This document shows positions 36,158 through 46,071 of a DNA stretch of 64,000 bases, piece after piece. The notes beneath the pieces are model-generated. The model worked only from the letters and a program-made list of their open reading frames with translations. It had not been told where the DNA came from and searched no databases. The stretch is from Methanobrevibacter millerae (GTDB lineage: Archaea > Methanobacteriota > Methanobacteria > Methanobacteriales > Methanobacteriaceae), in assembly GCF_001477655.1 (NCBI RefSeq), contig NZ_CP011266.1:1906001-1970000 (forward strand). Direction: 5' to 3'. The position numbers were made by a program, and so were the translations under genes. How positions within the stretch are numbered: the stretch's first letter is position 1; each line of letters begins with the position of its first letter.

Positions 36158-37230
36158 AAAAATCCTTCCATATTATCGTTTAAATAATTACCTTCCATAT
36201 CTACTAAAATAACATCCAAATCCAATTCAAAACGTAACATGCATCTTTGTTTAATGGCAGCTGCAATGCTGTTGACCACATCTTTTTGAAGACCTATTTC
36301 AGTCAATATATCCAACATATCATCGGTAGTGGCCGAATCATATAATTTTTCCAGAATATCCTTTTCAGCGCCACATAATGCAGCATGAGTAATCATTATT
36401 TCCCGTCTACCATCTGCAATAGCATGTTTTGTATTGAATATGCCTCCGGCGATTTTTATCAGTTTTCCGATATGACCAAAAAATGTGAATTTATCAATCC
36501 CTCTCTTTTTAGCCTCCTCAAACATGAACCCGACATAATTACCAGTTTGAATAATTTGTTCCTTAGTAATATCCAATCGTTTCAATGCCAATTTTTCACC
36601 AATATTTCCAGGAACGAAAACCAAATCATTCAAAGACGATGCTATTGCAACATCAATTTGAGTAACTATAGAATTTTTATATGCTTCACTGGACATGGAT
36701 CTTGCAATACCCGTTGTTCCCAAAACAGAAATACCATCAATAATACCTAATTTAGGATTCATGGTTTTTCGAGCAATTTCACGACCTTTAGGAATAGAAA
36801 TAGTAACTTTAGCAGATTTATCTTCTGGCACTTTATCTTCCAAATTCTTTTTAATCATTTTTCGTGGAACGGGATTTATTGCATAATCTCCCACAGGAAT
36901 TTGAAGACCAGGTTTTGTTATTATGCCAACTCCTTCACCACCAGTGATAATAACTTTTTCACTAGCAAAATCAATTAATTCAACATTAGCAACAATATCC
37001 AAATTTACTGTAACATCAGGATCATTATAAGGATTTTTATGAGCCACAGCATATGCAGATGAATCTGACAACCTGCAGCATTCATCAATTAGTATATCCA
37101 ATGTCTTTTTGGGAGTCTCAACATTAACACAAACAATATCTGGTGAATCTAAAATAGCATCAATAGCTGCAAGAGAACAAGCAGTTGCAACAGTTCCTGT
37201 TGTAACACCAGTATAATTTTCATCAGTCAT
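36154..37230 (-). CDS. cbiD: Cobalt-precorrin-5B C1-methyltransferase (CbiD)
   Basis: The 358-residue product begins YTGVTTGTVATACSLAAIDA, followed by VIITGGEGVGIITKPGLQIP, NPVPRKMIKKNL, VLGTTGIARSMSSEAY and FFGHIGKLIKIAGGIFNTKH, all CbiD signatures. It methylates C1 in anaerobic cobalamin synthesis. No other cobalamin gene is adjacent, but cbiZ is in the window. It overlaps the glycosyltransferase gene by 4 bp. Confidence 0.95.
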   Translation of the reverse strand: MTDENYTGVTTGTVATACSLAAIDAILDSPDIVCVNVETPKKTLDILIDECCRLSDSSAYAVAHKNPYNDPDVTVNLDIVANVELIDFASEKVIITGGEGVGIITKPGLQIPVGDYAINPVPRKMIKKNLEDKVPEDKSAKVTISIPKGREIARKTMNPKLGIIDGISVLGTTGIARSMSSEAYKNSIVTQIDVAIASSLNDLVFVPGNIGEKLALKRLDITKEQIIQTGNYVGFMFEEAKKRGIDKFTFFGHIGKLIKIAGGIFNTKHAIADGRREIMITHAALCGAEKDILEKLYDSATTDDMLDILTEIGLQKDVVNSIAAAIKQRCMLRFELDLDVILVDMEGNYLNDNMEGFL

Positions 37231-37258
37231 TTTTACAAAAAGAAAAAAAAGAAAGAAT

Positions 37259-37519
37259 CTATAATAAAGATTCTAATTTGTCAATTAAGTCACTGTCACT
37301 AGGTGCACCAATAAATTCAACATTTCCATCAATTACAACAGTTGGTACAGCCATAATTTGATATTCTCTAGCCCTATCAATGCTGGCAGGTTCGTTGACA
37401 TTAACTATTTCAACATCAATTTGATCACCTAACTTAGCTTTTGCACTTTCAGCAGCACTTACTGCAGCAGGGCAGTGTGGACATGAATCAGTTTTAAATA
37501 CTTCAACTTTGATTGCCAT
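37259..37519 (-). CDS. Small archaeal thioredoxin/glutaredoxin-like protein
   Basis: An 86-residue protein of the thioredoxin fold with the redox motif CPHC near residue 13-16 (VFKTDSCPHCPAAVSAAESA), IMAVPTVVIDGNVEFIGAPS with the conserved cis-proline, and a terminal helix. It is the size of the methanogen thioredoxins such as those from Methanocaldococcus and Methanothermobacter. It stands 28 bp upstream of cbiD. Confidence 0.9.
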   Translation of the reverse strand: MAIKVEVFKTDSCPHCPAAVSAAESAKAKLGDQIDVEIVNVNEPASIDRAREYQIMAVPTVVIDGNVEFIGAPSDSDLIDKLESLL

Positions 37520-37637
37520 ATTATCTACCTATAAAATTTCTATTTTGTAACTATTATATTAATTATAGTATTTATAAATATTTGTTATCAAATGCTCTCA
37601 CATAATATATTATATATGTAAAAAAACAATATTTTAA

Positions 37638-39719
37638 ATGATTAAAATGGAAAATTTACCTGAAGATATTAAAAAAATAATAAATAGTGCATACCCATAT
37701 ATTGAGGAGTTCAATCCCGCACAAAAAGCAGTAATTGAATCTGGATATCTGGATGATAATTCAAACTATATTATTTGTATTCCAACGGCAAGTGGAAAAA
37801 CAGTTTTAGGAGTATTGCCTGCTCTAAAAACAATACTTAACAAAGGAAAAGCAGTTTATGCAGCACCGTTATTATCTATTCAAAATGAAAAAGTACAGGA
37901 ATTTAAAGCATTTGAAGAACATGGAATAAGCGTGGGCAAACATCCGTCAAGTGCAGATTTATCAGTGATGGTTTTTGAGTCATTTGATGCTCTTACACGA
38001 TTTTCATGGGATACTCTTCGTGATGTTGATACTTTAATTATTGATGAATTCCATATGATCGGAGAATACACAAGAGGCCCCACATTAGAAGCGGCCATAA
38101 CTAGAGCCAAAATTATTAATCCCTCCATGAGAATAATTGCCCTTTCTGCAACCCTTAGAAACATTGAAGAAATTGAAGGTTGGCTTGAAGGAACATGTAT
38201 TGAACATGACTATAGACCAGTGCCTTTAAACAAAGAAGTTTTAGATGCTGAAATGTTTAATACAAAAAATAAGAATGATGTGATTGTCAAGATTGTTGAA
38301 AAAGCTATGCAAGATAATTCACAGGCATTATCCTTCGTGTCCACCAGACGTTTTACCGAAAGTCTAGCCACATATGTTGCTAAAAAAATAAATAAAAAAC
38401 TTTCAAAAGAACAAAAGAAAACATTCAAAGAAGTTGCAAATAAACTATTAGAAGTTCCTAAAAATAAAGGTTCACTTCCAACAACAACATGTGTAAAATT
38501 AGCTGAAGCTGCAGAGAAAGGAGTTGCATTTCACCATGCAGGACTTTTTAATGAACAAAAAGAAATCATTGAAGATGAATTCAGAAAAGGAAATATTTTG
38601 ATGATAAGTGCAACACCAAGTTTAATGTATGGTGTTAATTTGCCTTCAAAATCTGTTGCGATAAGAGATACAACACGTTGGACAAGCAATGGCCCACAAC
38701 TCATCCCTGTCTTTGACTATGAACAGATGTCTGGTCGGGCAGGAAGACCACAATACGATGATACAGGATATTCTTATCTCATCGCCAAAACCGCAGATGA
38801 AGCCTTTGAATTAGAAGAACATTTTATAAACGGCGAAATTGAATTAACCAATTCCAAGTTAATTGACAATAAGGATGCTATTTATAAACAAATCATAGCA
38901 CAAATTGCATCGACATTGTCCAAAGATTTAGACGAATTAATTGATTTCTTTGAAAAAACATTATACGGATACCAAATGAACAATAATCCATCAATGTCCT
39001 TATTCGCATCAGACAGTTTAAAATGGGAACTTGAAAATGCACTCCAATTCTTACTTCAAAACGGAATAATTAGGGCAACCCCAGATGGACTTAAGACAAC
39101 AGATTTCGGAAATTTAATAGCAAAATCAAATTATACTGTTGAAACTGCTGTTAAAATTAAAGAATACATTTCATCAATGGATACATTCAATATTCCTGAA
39201 TTTATCTATGCACTTGCTGAAACGCCAGACTTGCCATTAATAACATTTAAAGGCAGGAAAAATAAAGACCCCGTTCGTGAAAAAATGTCTGAAGTAGGGC
39301 TTTTCGCAGTAGACATTGGAAATCCTGAAGCGACAACAGTTTCATTAATTGAATGGATTAATGAACGAAATGAATTTGAAATAGAAAATAAGTATAGTGT
39401 TTATTCTGCATCAACCAGAAGAACTGCTTATGAAGCATCAAGACTTATTCGTTTTGCCAAAAATACTTCTGAAGTCTTAGGGGATTATTCCAAATTAAAA
39501 GATTATGATTACCTGTCTGCAAGACTTTACTATGGCGTTAAACAAGATATAATTCCTCTTGTTGTAGGTGTAAAACGTCTTGGAAGAAAAAGAGCTAGAA
39601 ATATTGAAAAAATATTTGGCCTAGATTTAAAATCCGTCAGTGAAAAAGAGTTACAACAAATTGATGGTATCGGTGAAACATTATCTAAAAAAATAAAACA
39701 GTTTGCAGATAGTTATTAA
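37638..39719 (+). CDS. hel308: Hel308-type DNA repair helicase
   Basis: The 693-residue superfamily 2 helicase has Walker A IPTASGKTVLGVLPALK, motif II LIIDEFHMIGEYTRGPTLEA, motif III IALSATLRNIEEIEGWLEG, motif VI YEQMSGRAGRPQYDDTGYSY, a winged-helix and ratchet region, and a C-terminal helix-hairpin-helix with LQQIDGIGETLSKKIKQFAD. Hel308 unwinds stalled replication forks in archaea. A TATA box (TATTATATATG near 37607-37617) predicts a start at about the ATG, so the message may be leaderless. Confidence 0.93.
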   Translation: MIKMENLPEDIKKIINSAYPYIEEFNPAQKAVIESGYLDDNSNYIICIPTASGKTVLGVLPALKTILNKGKAVYAAPLLSIQNEKVQEFKAFEEHGISVGKHPSSADLSVMVFESFDALTRFSWDTLRDVDTLIIDEFHMIGEYTRGPTLEAAITRAKIINPSMRIIALSATLRNIEEIEGWLEGTCIEHDYRPVPLNKEVLDAEMFNTKNKNDVIVKIVEKAMQDNSQALSFVSTRRFTESLATYVAKKINKKLSKEQKKTFKEVANKLLEVPKNKGSLPTTTCVKLAEAAEKGVAFHHAGLFNEQKEIIEDEFRKGNILMISATPSLMYGVNLPSKSVAIRDTTRWTSNGPQLIPVFDYEQMSGRAGRPQYDDTGYSYLIAKTADEAFELEEHFINGEIELTNSKLIDNKDAIYKQIIAQIASTLSKDLDELIDFFEKTLYGYQMNNNPSMSLFASDSLKWELENALQFLLQNGIIRATPDGLKTTDFGNLIAKSNYTVETAVKIKEYISSMDTFNIPEFIYALAETPDLPLITFKGRKNKDPVREKMSEVGLFAVDIGNPEATTVSLIEWINERNEFEIENKYSVYSASTRRTAYEASRLIRFAKNTSEVLGDYSKLKDYDYLSARLYYGVKQDIIPLVVGVKRLGRKRARNIEKIFGLDLKSVSEKELQQIDGIGETLSKKIKQFADSY

Positions 39720-39727
39720 GGGGAGGA

Positions 39728-40024
39728 TTATCCTCCACCTTCTGCAACACTAGAATCCATTTCCATGTTCTCTAATTTTGCAGCTTTTTCTTTAAGATCC
39801 TCAATGTCAATGTCACGACCTGTTGGCGTGTTCTTAATATTAATATCTTTTTCATCAAGAATTTCAACTAATTTAGATTTATACCATAAATTAGTCTTAT
39901 CAATTAAAACCCAACCGATTTCATCTTCGGTTTTTGTATCAAGAACTTTACCTACAGTTCCCGTATCTACATAACGAACATGATCATCGATTGAAATTTC
40001 TTTATCACGAGCATCAAATGCCAT
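39728..40024 (-). CDS. DUF2098-family protein (98 aa)
   Basis: This small protein (MAFDARDKEISIDDHVRYVD, then TGTVGKVLDTKTEDEIGWVL, then a charged helix) matches the archaeal DUF2098 family, which is restricted mostly to methanogens. The first 60 residues look like a small beta-barrel; the tail is helical and ends in EGGG. Function unknown. It converges on hel308 with 8 bp between and follows the PRC-barrel gene by 16 bp. Confidence 0.82.
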   Translation of the reverse strand: MAFDARDKEISIDDHVRYVDTGTVGKVLDTKTEDEIGWVLIDKTNLWYKSKLVEILDEKDINIKNTPTGRDIDIEDLKEKAAKLENMEMDSSVAEGGG

Positions 40025-40040
40025 GATATTACCTCAAAAT

Positions 40041-40328
40041 TTATTCGTCTTCTACTTCAATAGTGACTTGTTTAGGGTCTTCTTCGTCAGCTTCTTCTTT
40101 TTCTTCTTCTTTAGAAATTTCAGTGTTTAAGAGAATGCAGTCTCCAATAGTAGCAATTTTATCATATCCAACTTCAATTAAATCATTAGATAAAATACCT
40201 TTTTGTAATGATACAATAAGGGTGGTTATATTACCTGTTTCAGTATCGATGTCAACATCTTCTACTTTACCTACTTCATTTACTTTTTTATCTAATACAG
40301 TAATTCCGAAAAATTGTTTTGCACGCAT
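40041..40328 (-). CDS. PRC-barrel domain protein with acidic tail (95 aa)
   Basis: A PRC-barrel (MRAKQFFGITVLDKKVNEVG, DIDTETGNITTLIVSL, IEVGYDKIATIGDCILLN) is followed by an acidic tail from residue 72 on. It is related to the 75-residue protein at 24844-25071. It pairs with the DUF2098 gene downstream and is divergent from elp3 with about 90 bp between starts. Confidence 0.87.
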   Translation of the reverse strand: MRAKQFFGITVLDKKVNEVGKVEDVDIDTETGNITTLIVSLQKGILSNDLIEVGYDKIATIGDCILLNTEISKEEEKEEADEEDPKQVTIEVEDE

Positions 40329-40419
40329 TTTATCGCTTCCATATAAATATATTTTAATATACTATTAAAACATACCCATATATAAAATTAACTATATATA
40401 ATAGAAATAGGTGAAATTA

Positions 40420-42075
40420 ATGAAAGATGCATGTCGAATCATAATTGATGATATTATTGAAGGTAAAATATCCACTCGACGTGATTTGGAAGTTCGAAAA
40501 AGACAACTTTGTCGTGAATTAAAATTATCAAGATTTATGAGCAATGCAGATATTCTCGAATATGCCAGTGAAGAAGAAAAGGAACTTGTTTCAGATACTT
40601 TAAAGAAAAAACCTACAAGAACAAAATCTGGGGTGGCAATAGTTGCGGTAATGTGTCATCCACACAAATGTCCCCATGGAAGATGTCTTTATTGTCCGGA
40701 AAGTGATATTGCTCCGCCAAGCTATACTGGAGAAGAACCTGCTGCACTTAGAGGCAGAATGTTTGAATATCACCCATATGTACAATGTTTCAACCGACTA
40801 GCCCAACTTAAAAAAATTGGACATCCCATTGATAAAGTAGAGCTAATTATAATGGGTGGAACATTTCCATCAAGAGATTTGTGCTATCAGGAGTGGTTTG
40901 TATCACAATGTCTTAAGGCAATGACTGATTTTGGTTTAATATTAGACAACAATGCTGAATTTGAAATAAATAAGAAACTAATAAGAGAATTTGAAAAGGA
41001 TGTGGTGAAAACTTACCCCCCTAACGATTATGTTTTAATAGAAGATATCCAGCTGGCTAATGAGAATTCAAAAGTCAGATGCGTTGGAATGACATTTGAA
41101 ACAAGACCCGATTACTGTAAAAAAGAACATATCAATAGAATGCTTGATTTTGGTGTTACTCGAGTTGAATTGGGTGTACAGACATTATCTGACAAGCTAT
41201 ATGAAAAAGTCAAAAGAGGACACACAATTGCTGATGTGATTGAATCCAATCAACTTTTAAGAGATTCGGCAATTAAAGTAGCAATGCACATGATGCCTGG
41301 ATTATTTGTTCGCCAGAAAGAAGACCTAAAAATGTTTAAACAACTTTTTAGCGATGAAAACTTCAAGCCAGATATGCTTAAAATTTATCCATGCCTTGTT
41401 ACAAAAGGTAGTGAAATCTATGATATGTGGCAGGAAGGCATTTACAGACCATATAATGATGAAGAAGCAGTTGATTTGATTGTTGAAATTAAAAAAATAC
41501 TTCCAAAATGGGTTAGGACAATGAGAATTCAAAGAGACATTCCTTCTACACTCATTGAGGCAGGAGTTCAAAAATCAAACCTTGGAGAACTCGTATACAA
41601 CAAATTAGATGAAAATCACATTAACTGCCAGTGCATCAGATGTCGTGAAATAGGGCATAAAAAAACCAATGAAAATTATGCTTTAGAGGATTTCAGATTA
41701 TTTAAAGAATCTTATACGGCATGTGGCGGTGAAGAAACATTCATTTCCATTGAAGATAAAAATGAAGAAAGTATTGCAGGATTTTTACGATTCAGAATAC
41801 CATCCCAAAATACTTTTAGACCGGAAATTACAGATAAAACTGCCCTTATCCGTGAACTTCACGTTTATGGAAACATGATCCAAATCGGAGATAAAAACCC
41901 ATCAATAGGTCAACATACAGGATTTGGTGAAAAATTACTTATGGAAGCTGAAAATTTGGCTATTGATAATGATAAAGATGAAATAGCCATCATTAGTGGT
42001 ATTGGAACTAGAAATTACTACCGAAAATTTGGTTATGAAAGAAAAGGCCCATATATGGCAAAAAAATTAATCTAA
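40420..42075 (+). CDS. elp3: Elp3-type tRNA wobble-uridine modifying enzyme
   Basis: From the ATG at 40420, 5 nt after GGTGA, the product has 551 residues. It has a radical SAM domain with [40 protein letters not shown] and [20 protein letters not shown], then a short cysteine-bearing zinc region ([11 protein letters not shown]) and a C-terminal GNAT acetyltransferase domain with [17 protein letters not shown] and [16 protein letters not shown]. Archaeal Elp3 acts alone to place a carboxymethyl-type group on U34 of tRNAs. Confidence 0.94.
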   Translation: MKDACRIIIDDIIEGKISTRRDLEVRKRQLCRELKLSRFMSNADILEYASEEEKELVSDTLKKKPTRTKSGVAIVAVMCHPHKCPHGRCLYCPESDIAPPSYTGEEPAALRGRMFEYHPYVQCFNRLAQLKKIGHPIDKVELIIMGGTFPSRDLCYQEWFVSQCLKAMTDFGLILDNNAEFEINKKLIREFEKDVVKTYPPNDYVLIEDIQLANENSKVRCVGMTFETRPDYCKKEHINRMLDFGVTRVELGVQTLSDKLYEKVKRGHTIADVIESNQLLRDSAIKVAMHMMPGLFVRQKEDLKMFKQLFSDENFKPDMLKIYPCLVTKGSEIYDMWQEGIYRPYNDEEAVDLIVEIKKILPKWVRTMRIQRDIPSTLIEAGVQKSNLGELVYNKLDENHINCQCIRCREIGHKKTNENYALEDFRLFKESYTACGGEETFISIEDKNEESIAGFLRFRIPSQNTFRPEITDKTALIRELHVYGNMIQIGDKNPSIGQHTGFGEKLLMEAENLAIDNDKDEIAIISGIGTRNYYRKFGYERKGPYMAKKLI

Positions 42076-42145
42076 AAAATCAAGACAAAAATTATATATA
42101 GTTTCATTCGTATATTAACAAACAATTAAAAAATAGAGTGGTAAT

Positions 42146-42871
42146 ATGTACAGAATAAAAAATTCAAAACACTTAGCAAGTGTCATCAATTACACAAATC
42201 TAAGTAATATGATTAGTGAAGCTGAAATGACTGAATTCTTAAATCAAGCAAAAGAATTAAACTTCAATACAGCGACAATTAATCCAACATATGTTCCATT
42301 AGCTAAAGAGATTTTAGCAGACAGTAATGTAAGAGTGGGTAGTGTAATAGGATTCCCGTTAGGATTTGAAAATACAGAATCAAAAGTTGGCGAGGCATTA
42401 TCCCTAGTCGAAAACGGAGCAGACGAAGTGAATACCGTGATCAATTTAAATCATGTAGCAAGCGAAAAATATGATTTGATTGAAGATGAGGCAAGACAAA
42501 TAAAAGAAGCCTTAGGTGATACAACACTGAAAGTAATTATTGAAAGTAAAATCCTTGAAGATGAACAAAAAGCAAACGTTGTAATAAGATTAGAAAATGC
42601 CAATGTGGATTATATTAAAACATCAACAGGATTTTTAACTCCAAATCACATTTATGAAATTGTAAATGACATCAATATCTTCCAGAAATATGCACCAAAA
42701 ACAAAAATTGAGGTATATGATGGAATAGACATCTGGAAAATGGCACACCAAGTATTAACAGCAGGTGCAGATTTAATTGCATCAAATAATGGATATCAAA
42801 TTGTATCCAAATACAAGGAATTAAGAGAAAACACACAAATCAAACCTAAACCAATAACCTTAAAAAAATAA
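42146..42871 (+). CDS. deoC: Deoxyribose-phosphate aldolase
   Basis: A 241-residue TIM barrel with LNFNTATINPTYVPLAKEIL, VIGFPLGFENTESKVGEAL, ADEVNTVINLNHV, LKVIIESKILEDE, and VDYIKTSTGF with the Schiff-base lysine (about residue 163). It splits deoxyribose-5-phosphate into acetaldehyde and glyceraldehyde-3-phosphate. A TATA box (AATTATATATAG near 42089) precedes it, and the gene stands alone before the tRNA pair. Confidence 0.93.
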   Translation: MYRIKNSKHLASVINYTNLSNMISEAEMTEFLNQAKELNFNTATINPTYVPLAKEILADSNVRVGSVIGFPLGFENTESKVGEALSLVENGADEVNTVINLNHVASEKYDLIEDEARQIKEALGDTTLKVIIESKILEDEQKANVVIRLENANVDYIKTSTGFLTPNHIYEIVNDINIFQKYAPKTKIEVYDGIDIWKMAHQVLTAGADLIASNNGYQIVSKYKELRENTQIKPKPITLKK

Positions 42872-42972
42872 ATTGAACACATCACCATTTTTATTATTTT
42901 TTATAACACCAAAAATTTTTTTATAAAATAAGCATATAATGAAAAAATTTTAAAAAAATAAAAAATTAGTAA

Positions 42973-43045
42973 TGCCATGGGCCGGACTTGAACCAGCGAC
43001 ATCTAGATCTTCAGTCTAGCGTTCTCCCATCTGAACTACCATGGC
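42973..43045 (-). tRNA. tRNA-Phe (GAA)
   Basis: Seven-base acceptor stem GCCATGG paired with CCATGGC, discriminator A, anticodon stem CTAGA/TCTAG with loop CTGAAGA (anticodon GAA), and T-loop GGTTCAAGTCC. No CCA is encoded. It lies 3 nt from tRNA-Val on the same strand. Confidence 0.95.
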
Positions 43046-43048
43046 ACA

Positions 43049-43120
43049 TGGACCGAACGAGATTCGAACTCGTGATCTCCTCCACGTCAAAGAGGAATCA
43101 TACCCCTAGACCACCGGTCC
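43049..43120 (-). tRNA. tRNA-Val (GAC)
   Basis: Acceptor stem GGACCGG paired with TCGGTCC with one G-T pair, discriminator A, anticodon stem CCTCT/GGAGG with a T-G closing pair and loop TTGACGT (anticodon GAC), T-arm ACGAGTTCGAATCTCGT. No CCA is encoded. A TATA-like TTTTATATATTAC lies upstream near 43150-43165 and would serve both tRNAs. Confidence 0.93.
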
Positions 43121-43244
43121 TGCACAACATATTATAATATATCAAAAGTAATATATAAAAGTTTGCAATTTACAGAACCGATAAAAAAATAAAATAAATT
43201 GACCAAGAAAAATGGCCAATAGATTTTAAATAACAGTAAAAAGC

Positions 43245-43445
43245 CTATTTGATAACTAATTTGATATCTTCAGCTTTTACAGTTTTTCTACCAGCGTGGC
43301 GTGCGAAATTAACTGCTTTTTTAGCGATTTCGTCACCTTTTTCTTCTAATGCTTCAGCTAATGCAATTTTAGCTTCGTCACTAATTCTTTGAGCTCCAGC
43401 ATTTTTTAAGATACGACCTACTGGTGCAATTGGTAATTCACTCAT
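43245..43445 (-). CDS. Archaeal histone
   Basis: From the ATG at 43445 the product is 66 residues, the standard single histone fold: [20 protein letters not shown], then [20 protein letters not shown], then [20 protein letters not shown]. It has the RKT motif before helix 3. It wraps DNA as a dimer-based superhelix. An upstream in-frame start would add 11 residues absent from the family. GGAGGTGA lies 5-6 nt upstream. Confidence 0.97.
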   Translation of the reverse strand: MSELPIAPVGRILKNAGAQRISDEAKIALAEALEEKGDEIAKKAVNFARHAGRKTVKAEDIKLVIK

Positions 43446-43469
43446 TATTTCACCTCCAAATAAATTGTA

Positions 43470-43490
43470 GTAAAGCATAGTATATAAATG
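43470..43490 (-). promoter_or_regulatory. Histone promoter
   Basis: On the minus strand CCAAAACATTTATATACTAT carries the TATA box TTTATATAC, about 40 bp before the start codon, and a strong ribosome-binding site GGAGGTGA follows. The spacing fits a very short leader of a highly expressed gene. Confidence 0.6.
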
Positions 43491-43649
43491 TTTTGGAAAA
43501 AAGGCCTAAATTTTAGTTATATATTAACCACCAAGCTATTAAGTAATAATTTTATTAATACAAAACAATAATAAAAAAAATAGATGAATAAAGACAAAAC
43601 TTTATAAAAAATAATAAAAATGACAATTTAAGAAAAGTTAAAAATTATC

Positions 43650-44924
43650 TCATTCTACAATCCCTTTCAAGTAAGTAGCCGTTGCATGAGTTATTTTTAC
43701 ACGAACAAAATCTCCTAAATTAACATTATCAACAACCACAGGAATATAAGAATTTGTTTTAGCAATGAATCCTCCTTTAGAACCTTTTTCAACAACCAAC
43801 GCAGTTTGATAAGAATGGAGCAATTCCTTATTTTCTTCCATCGTTATTTCACTCTTAATTTGAGTTAAAAATTTAGAACGTTTCTTCATAGTTTCATGAG
43901 GAATTTCCTTAAGTGATGAAGAAATTGCACCTTTCCTGTGCTGGTATTTAGATAAATGAATCAAACTAGGTTTAACACATTTCAACAATTCAACAGTTTT
44001 TAAAAAATCATCATCAGTTTCAGTAGGATAGCCAACAATAATATCAGTAGCCAGTGTCAAATTGGGAATTTCATTTTTGAATTTGCGGACAATATCCAGA
44101 TATTGATCGATAGTGTGGCCACGCCTCATTTCCTTTAGGACTTTATCACTCCCACTTTGTATAGGCAAATGAATAAAATCATATACATTGGGTTGTTTTA
44201 TTGCATCGATTATGTCATCAACATCATCTAAAATATTTTTAGGATGCATCATTCCAACACGAACTCGAAAATCTCCTTTTAAATTAGCCACTTCTTTTAT
44301 TAAATCAGATAACTTTTCACCAGTGTCCCGACCAAATGCTGCAGTATCCTGTGCAGTGAGCTGTATTTCACAAGCCCCATTTTCAATAGCTAACTTGGCT
44401 TCTTCAACAATATCTGCAATAGGATAACTATTCAAAGGTCCTCGGGCAAAACGAGTACAACAAAAAGTGCAAGCACCCAAACAACCCTCACAAATCTGAA
44501 TTATATGAATTAAACTATCATCAGTAACTTTGGCAACACCAACTTTACTTTCTTTTGAAAGACCACATTCCCGTACAACCTCACCACAATACGTTTGTTT
44601 TACAACATCTGCTGCTTTGTTTAATTGATGAGGTCCAATCCAGCTGCAATCAGGCCCGATATTGTTCAACTTTTCAGGATCAATTTCGACCATGCATCCC
44701 CCAACAATAATTTTTTTATCGGGAAAATTCTCCTGCAATTGTTGAATTTTATAAATAATCTTATTTTCAGTAGGTAACTTAACATAGCAGGTATTTACAA
44801 TGACAACATCAGCATCATCAATATTATCAACTAAATCAATGTTATTTTCATTTAAAACACCTGCCATAATTTGGCCATCAGCTTTATTAAACGTACAACC
44901 ATAGGATTCAATATATACTTTCAT
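43650..44924 (-). CDS. tRNA methylthiotransferase, MtaB/CDKAL1 type
   Basis: The 424-residue product begins MKVYIESYGCTFNKADGQIM, the N-terminal MTTase domain with its Cys, then CYVKLPTENK and VGGCMVEIDPE. The radical SAM motif is CEGCLGACTFCCTRFARGPL, followed by QSGSDKVLKEMRRGHTIDQY, with a TRAM domain at the C-terminus (about 370-424). This archaeal/eukaryotic subgroup adds methylthio groups to t6A37 of tRNA-Lys. It is 12 bp behind the zinc-finger gene upstream. Confidence 0.92.
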   Translation of the reverse strand: MKVYIESYGCTFNKADGQIMAGVLNENNIDLVDNIDDADVVIVNTCYVKLPTENKIIYKIQQLQENFPDKKIIVGGCMVEIDPEKLNNIGPDCSWIGPHQLNKAADVVKQTYCGEVVRECGLSKESKVGVAKVTDDSLIHIIQICEGCLGACTFCCTRFARGPLNSYPIADIVEEAKLAIENGACEIQLTAQDTAAFGRDTGEKLSDLIKEVANLKGDFRVRVGMMHPKNILDDVDDIIDAIKQPNVYDFIHLPIQSGSDKVLKEMRRGHTIDQYLDIVRKFKNEIPNLTLATDIIVGYPTETDDDFLKTVELLKCVKPSLIHLSKYQHRKGAISSSLKEIPHETMKKRSKFLTQIKSEITMEENKELLHSYQTALVVEKGSKGGFIAKTNSYIPVVVDNVNLGDFVRVKITHATATYLKGIVE

Positions 44925-44936
44925 ATAATAATCACA

Positions 44937-45557
44937 CTAACCAGTTTTTTTGAAAATATTCGAGGTTAAATCATAATCATAATTATTGAATTTGACTGGT
45001 TTTGAATAAACTCTTTTAATTACTCCTGCCTTAGCAAATCCTGATGTAAGTTTTCTTTCATCAGTTTTGATAACATGAACTTTAACAATATGGTTCTCAA
45101 TTTTGACAACATCACCAGGAGCGATTTCAAAATCCCTTTCCAAATCCAATTTATATGAATCAACTTTACCATGCAAATCAACTGAAAAACCAATACGAGC
45201 AGGAATTTCAATTGATGTAGCCCATATCGTTTCAATATTTTCAACCAAAGCTTTATTAACTCGAGTATCATCCACTTCAATACTTGATACTTCGACTTGA
45301 CCCAAATCAGAAAGCAAAATATCTCCAACTTTCAATTCATCACTTGGAGATAATTCAATAGTTGTTTTATGAGATTTATTTTGTTCTGAAATAATAAGTC
45401 GATAATTTTTAGGTTTTTTTGCAGAAACAACATCTTTAAAAACATGACCGCAATCAAAACATTTTAAAAGATATTCCTCTGTAAATTTCTTTTTAGATTC
45501 TTTCTGTTTTGAATTTAAAATTTCAAGTTCATCAGAACCACAAATAGGACATTCCAT
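44937..45557 (-). CDS. HVO_0476-type zinc finger protein
   Basis: The 206-residue protein has an N-terminal zinc ribbon (MECPICGSDELEILNSK to LKCFDCGHVFKD) and then beta-rich domains with VGDILLSDLGQVEVSSIEV, IWATSIEIPARIGFSVDLHG and APGDVVKIENHIVKVHVIKT. It matches the conserved archaeal HVO_0476 family. Function not established; the zinc ribbon and S1-like strands suggest nucleic-acid binding. It sits between mtaB and the leuD/aksE gene. Confidence 0.82.
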   Translation of the reverse strand: MECPICGSDELEILNSKQKESKKKFTEEYLLKCFDCGHVFKDVVSAKKPKNYRLIISEQNKSHKTTIELSPSDELKVGDILLSDLGQVEVSSIEVDDTRVNKALVENIETIWATSIEIPARIGFSVDLHGKVDSYKLDLERDFEIAPGDVVKIENHIVKVHVIKTDERKLTSGFAKAGVIKRVYSKPVKFNNYDYDLTSNIFKKTG

Positions 45558-45580
45558 ATTATGCCTCCTTAATAAAAAAA

Positions 45581-46063
45581 TTAATCATTATTTAAATAAT
45601 GGTTTACTAAACCACCATCTTCTAAAATATTTAACATGAATTCTTTAAAAGGTTCAAAATTTTGAGATTCACCTGAAGTTTCATTAATCAAAATTCCTTT
45701 GGATAAATCAATTTTAATGATATCCCCATCTTCGGCATTAATATCACTTACAATTACAGGCAAACCTATATTTATTGCATTTCTATAAAAAATTCTTGCA
45801 AATGATTTGGCGATTATTGCATTTACACCCGCAGTTTTGATAGCTACTGGTGCCTGTTCACGAGAGGAACCGCATCCAAAATTTTCACCTGCAACAATAA
45901 CATCACCCTGTTGAACATTTTTAGTGAAATCAGGACGTTCTCCTTCAAGAACATGATCCGCCAAATCCTGAGGATTAAAAGTTCTTAAATATCTTCCCGG
46001 AATAATGACATCCGTATCTATATTTTCACCAAAAGTCCAAGTTTTTCCACAAATAATATCCAT
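45581..46063 (-). CDS. Aconitase-family small subunit (homoaconitase or isopropylmalate dehydratase)
   Basis: From the ATG at 46063 (GTGATT a few nt upstream) the 160-residue product has [44 protein letters not shown] and [20 protein letters not shown], the small-subunit swivel domain. As I recall, YLRT in the substrate loop marks the methanogen homoaconitase of coenzyme B synthesis, while isopropylmalate isomerases differ there, so the homoaconitase assignment is favoured. The large subunit is not in the window. Confidence 0.85.
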   Translation of the reverse strand: MDIICGKTWTFGENIDTDVIIPGRYLRTFNPQDLADHVLEGERPDFTKNVQQGDVIVAGENFGCGSSREQAPVAIKTAGVNAIIAKSFARIFYRNAINIGLPVIVSDINAEDGDIIKIDLSKGILINETSGESQNFEPFKEFMLNILEDGGLVNHYLNND

Positions 46064-46071
46064 AATAATCA

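Noticed and set aside
36154-37257. Cobalamin riboswitch before cbiD or cbiZ
   Set aside because: The spacers upstream of both genes are about 30 bp and hold no room for a B12 aptamer.
43049-43120. tRNA-Asp instead of tRNA-Val
   Set aside because: The GTCTAG D-arm recalls tRNA-Asp, but the seven-base loop closed by CCTCT/GGAGG is TTGACGT, giving anticodon GAC.
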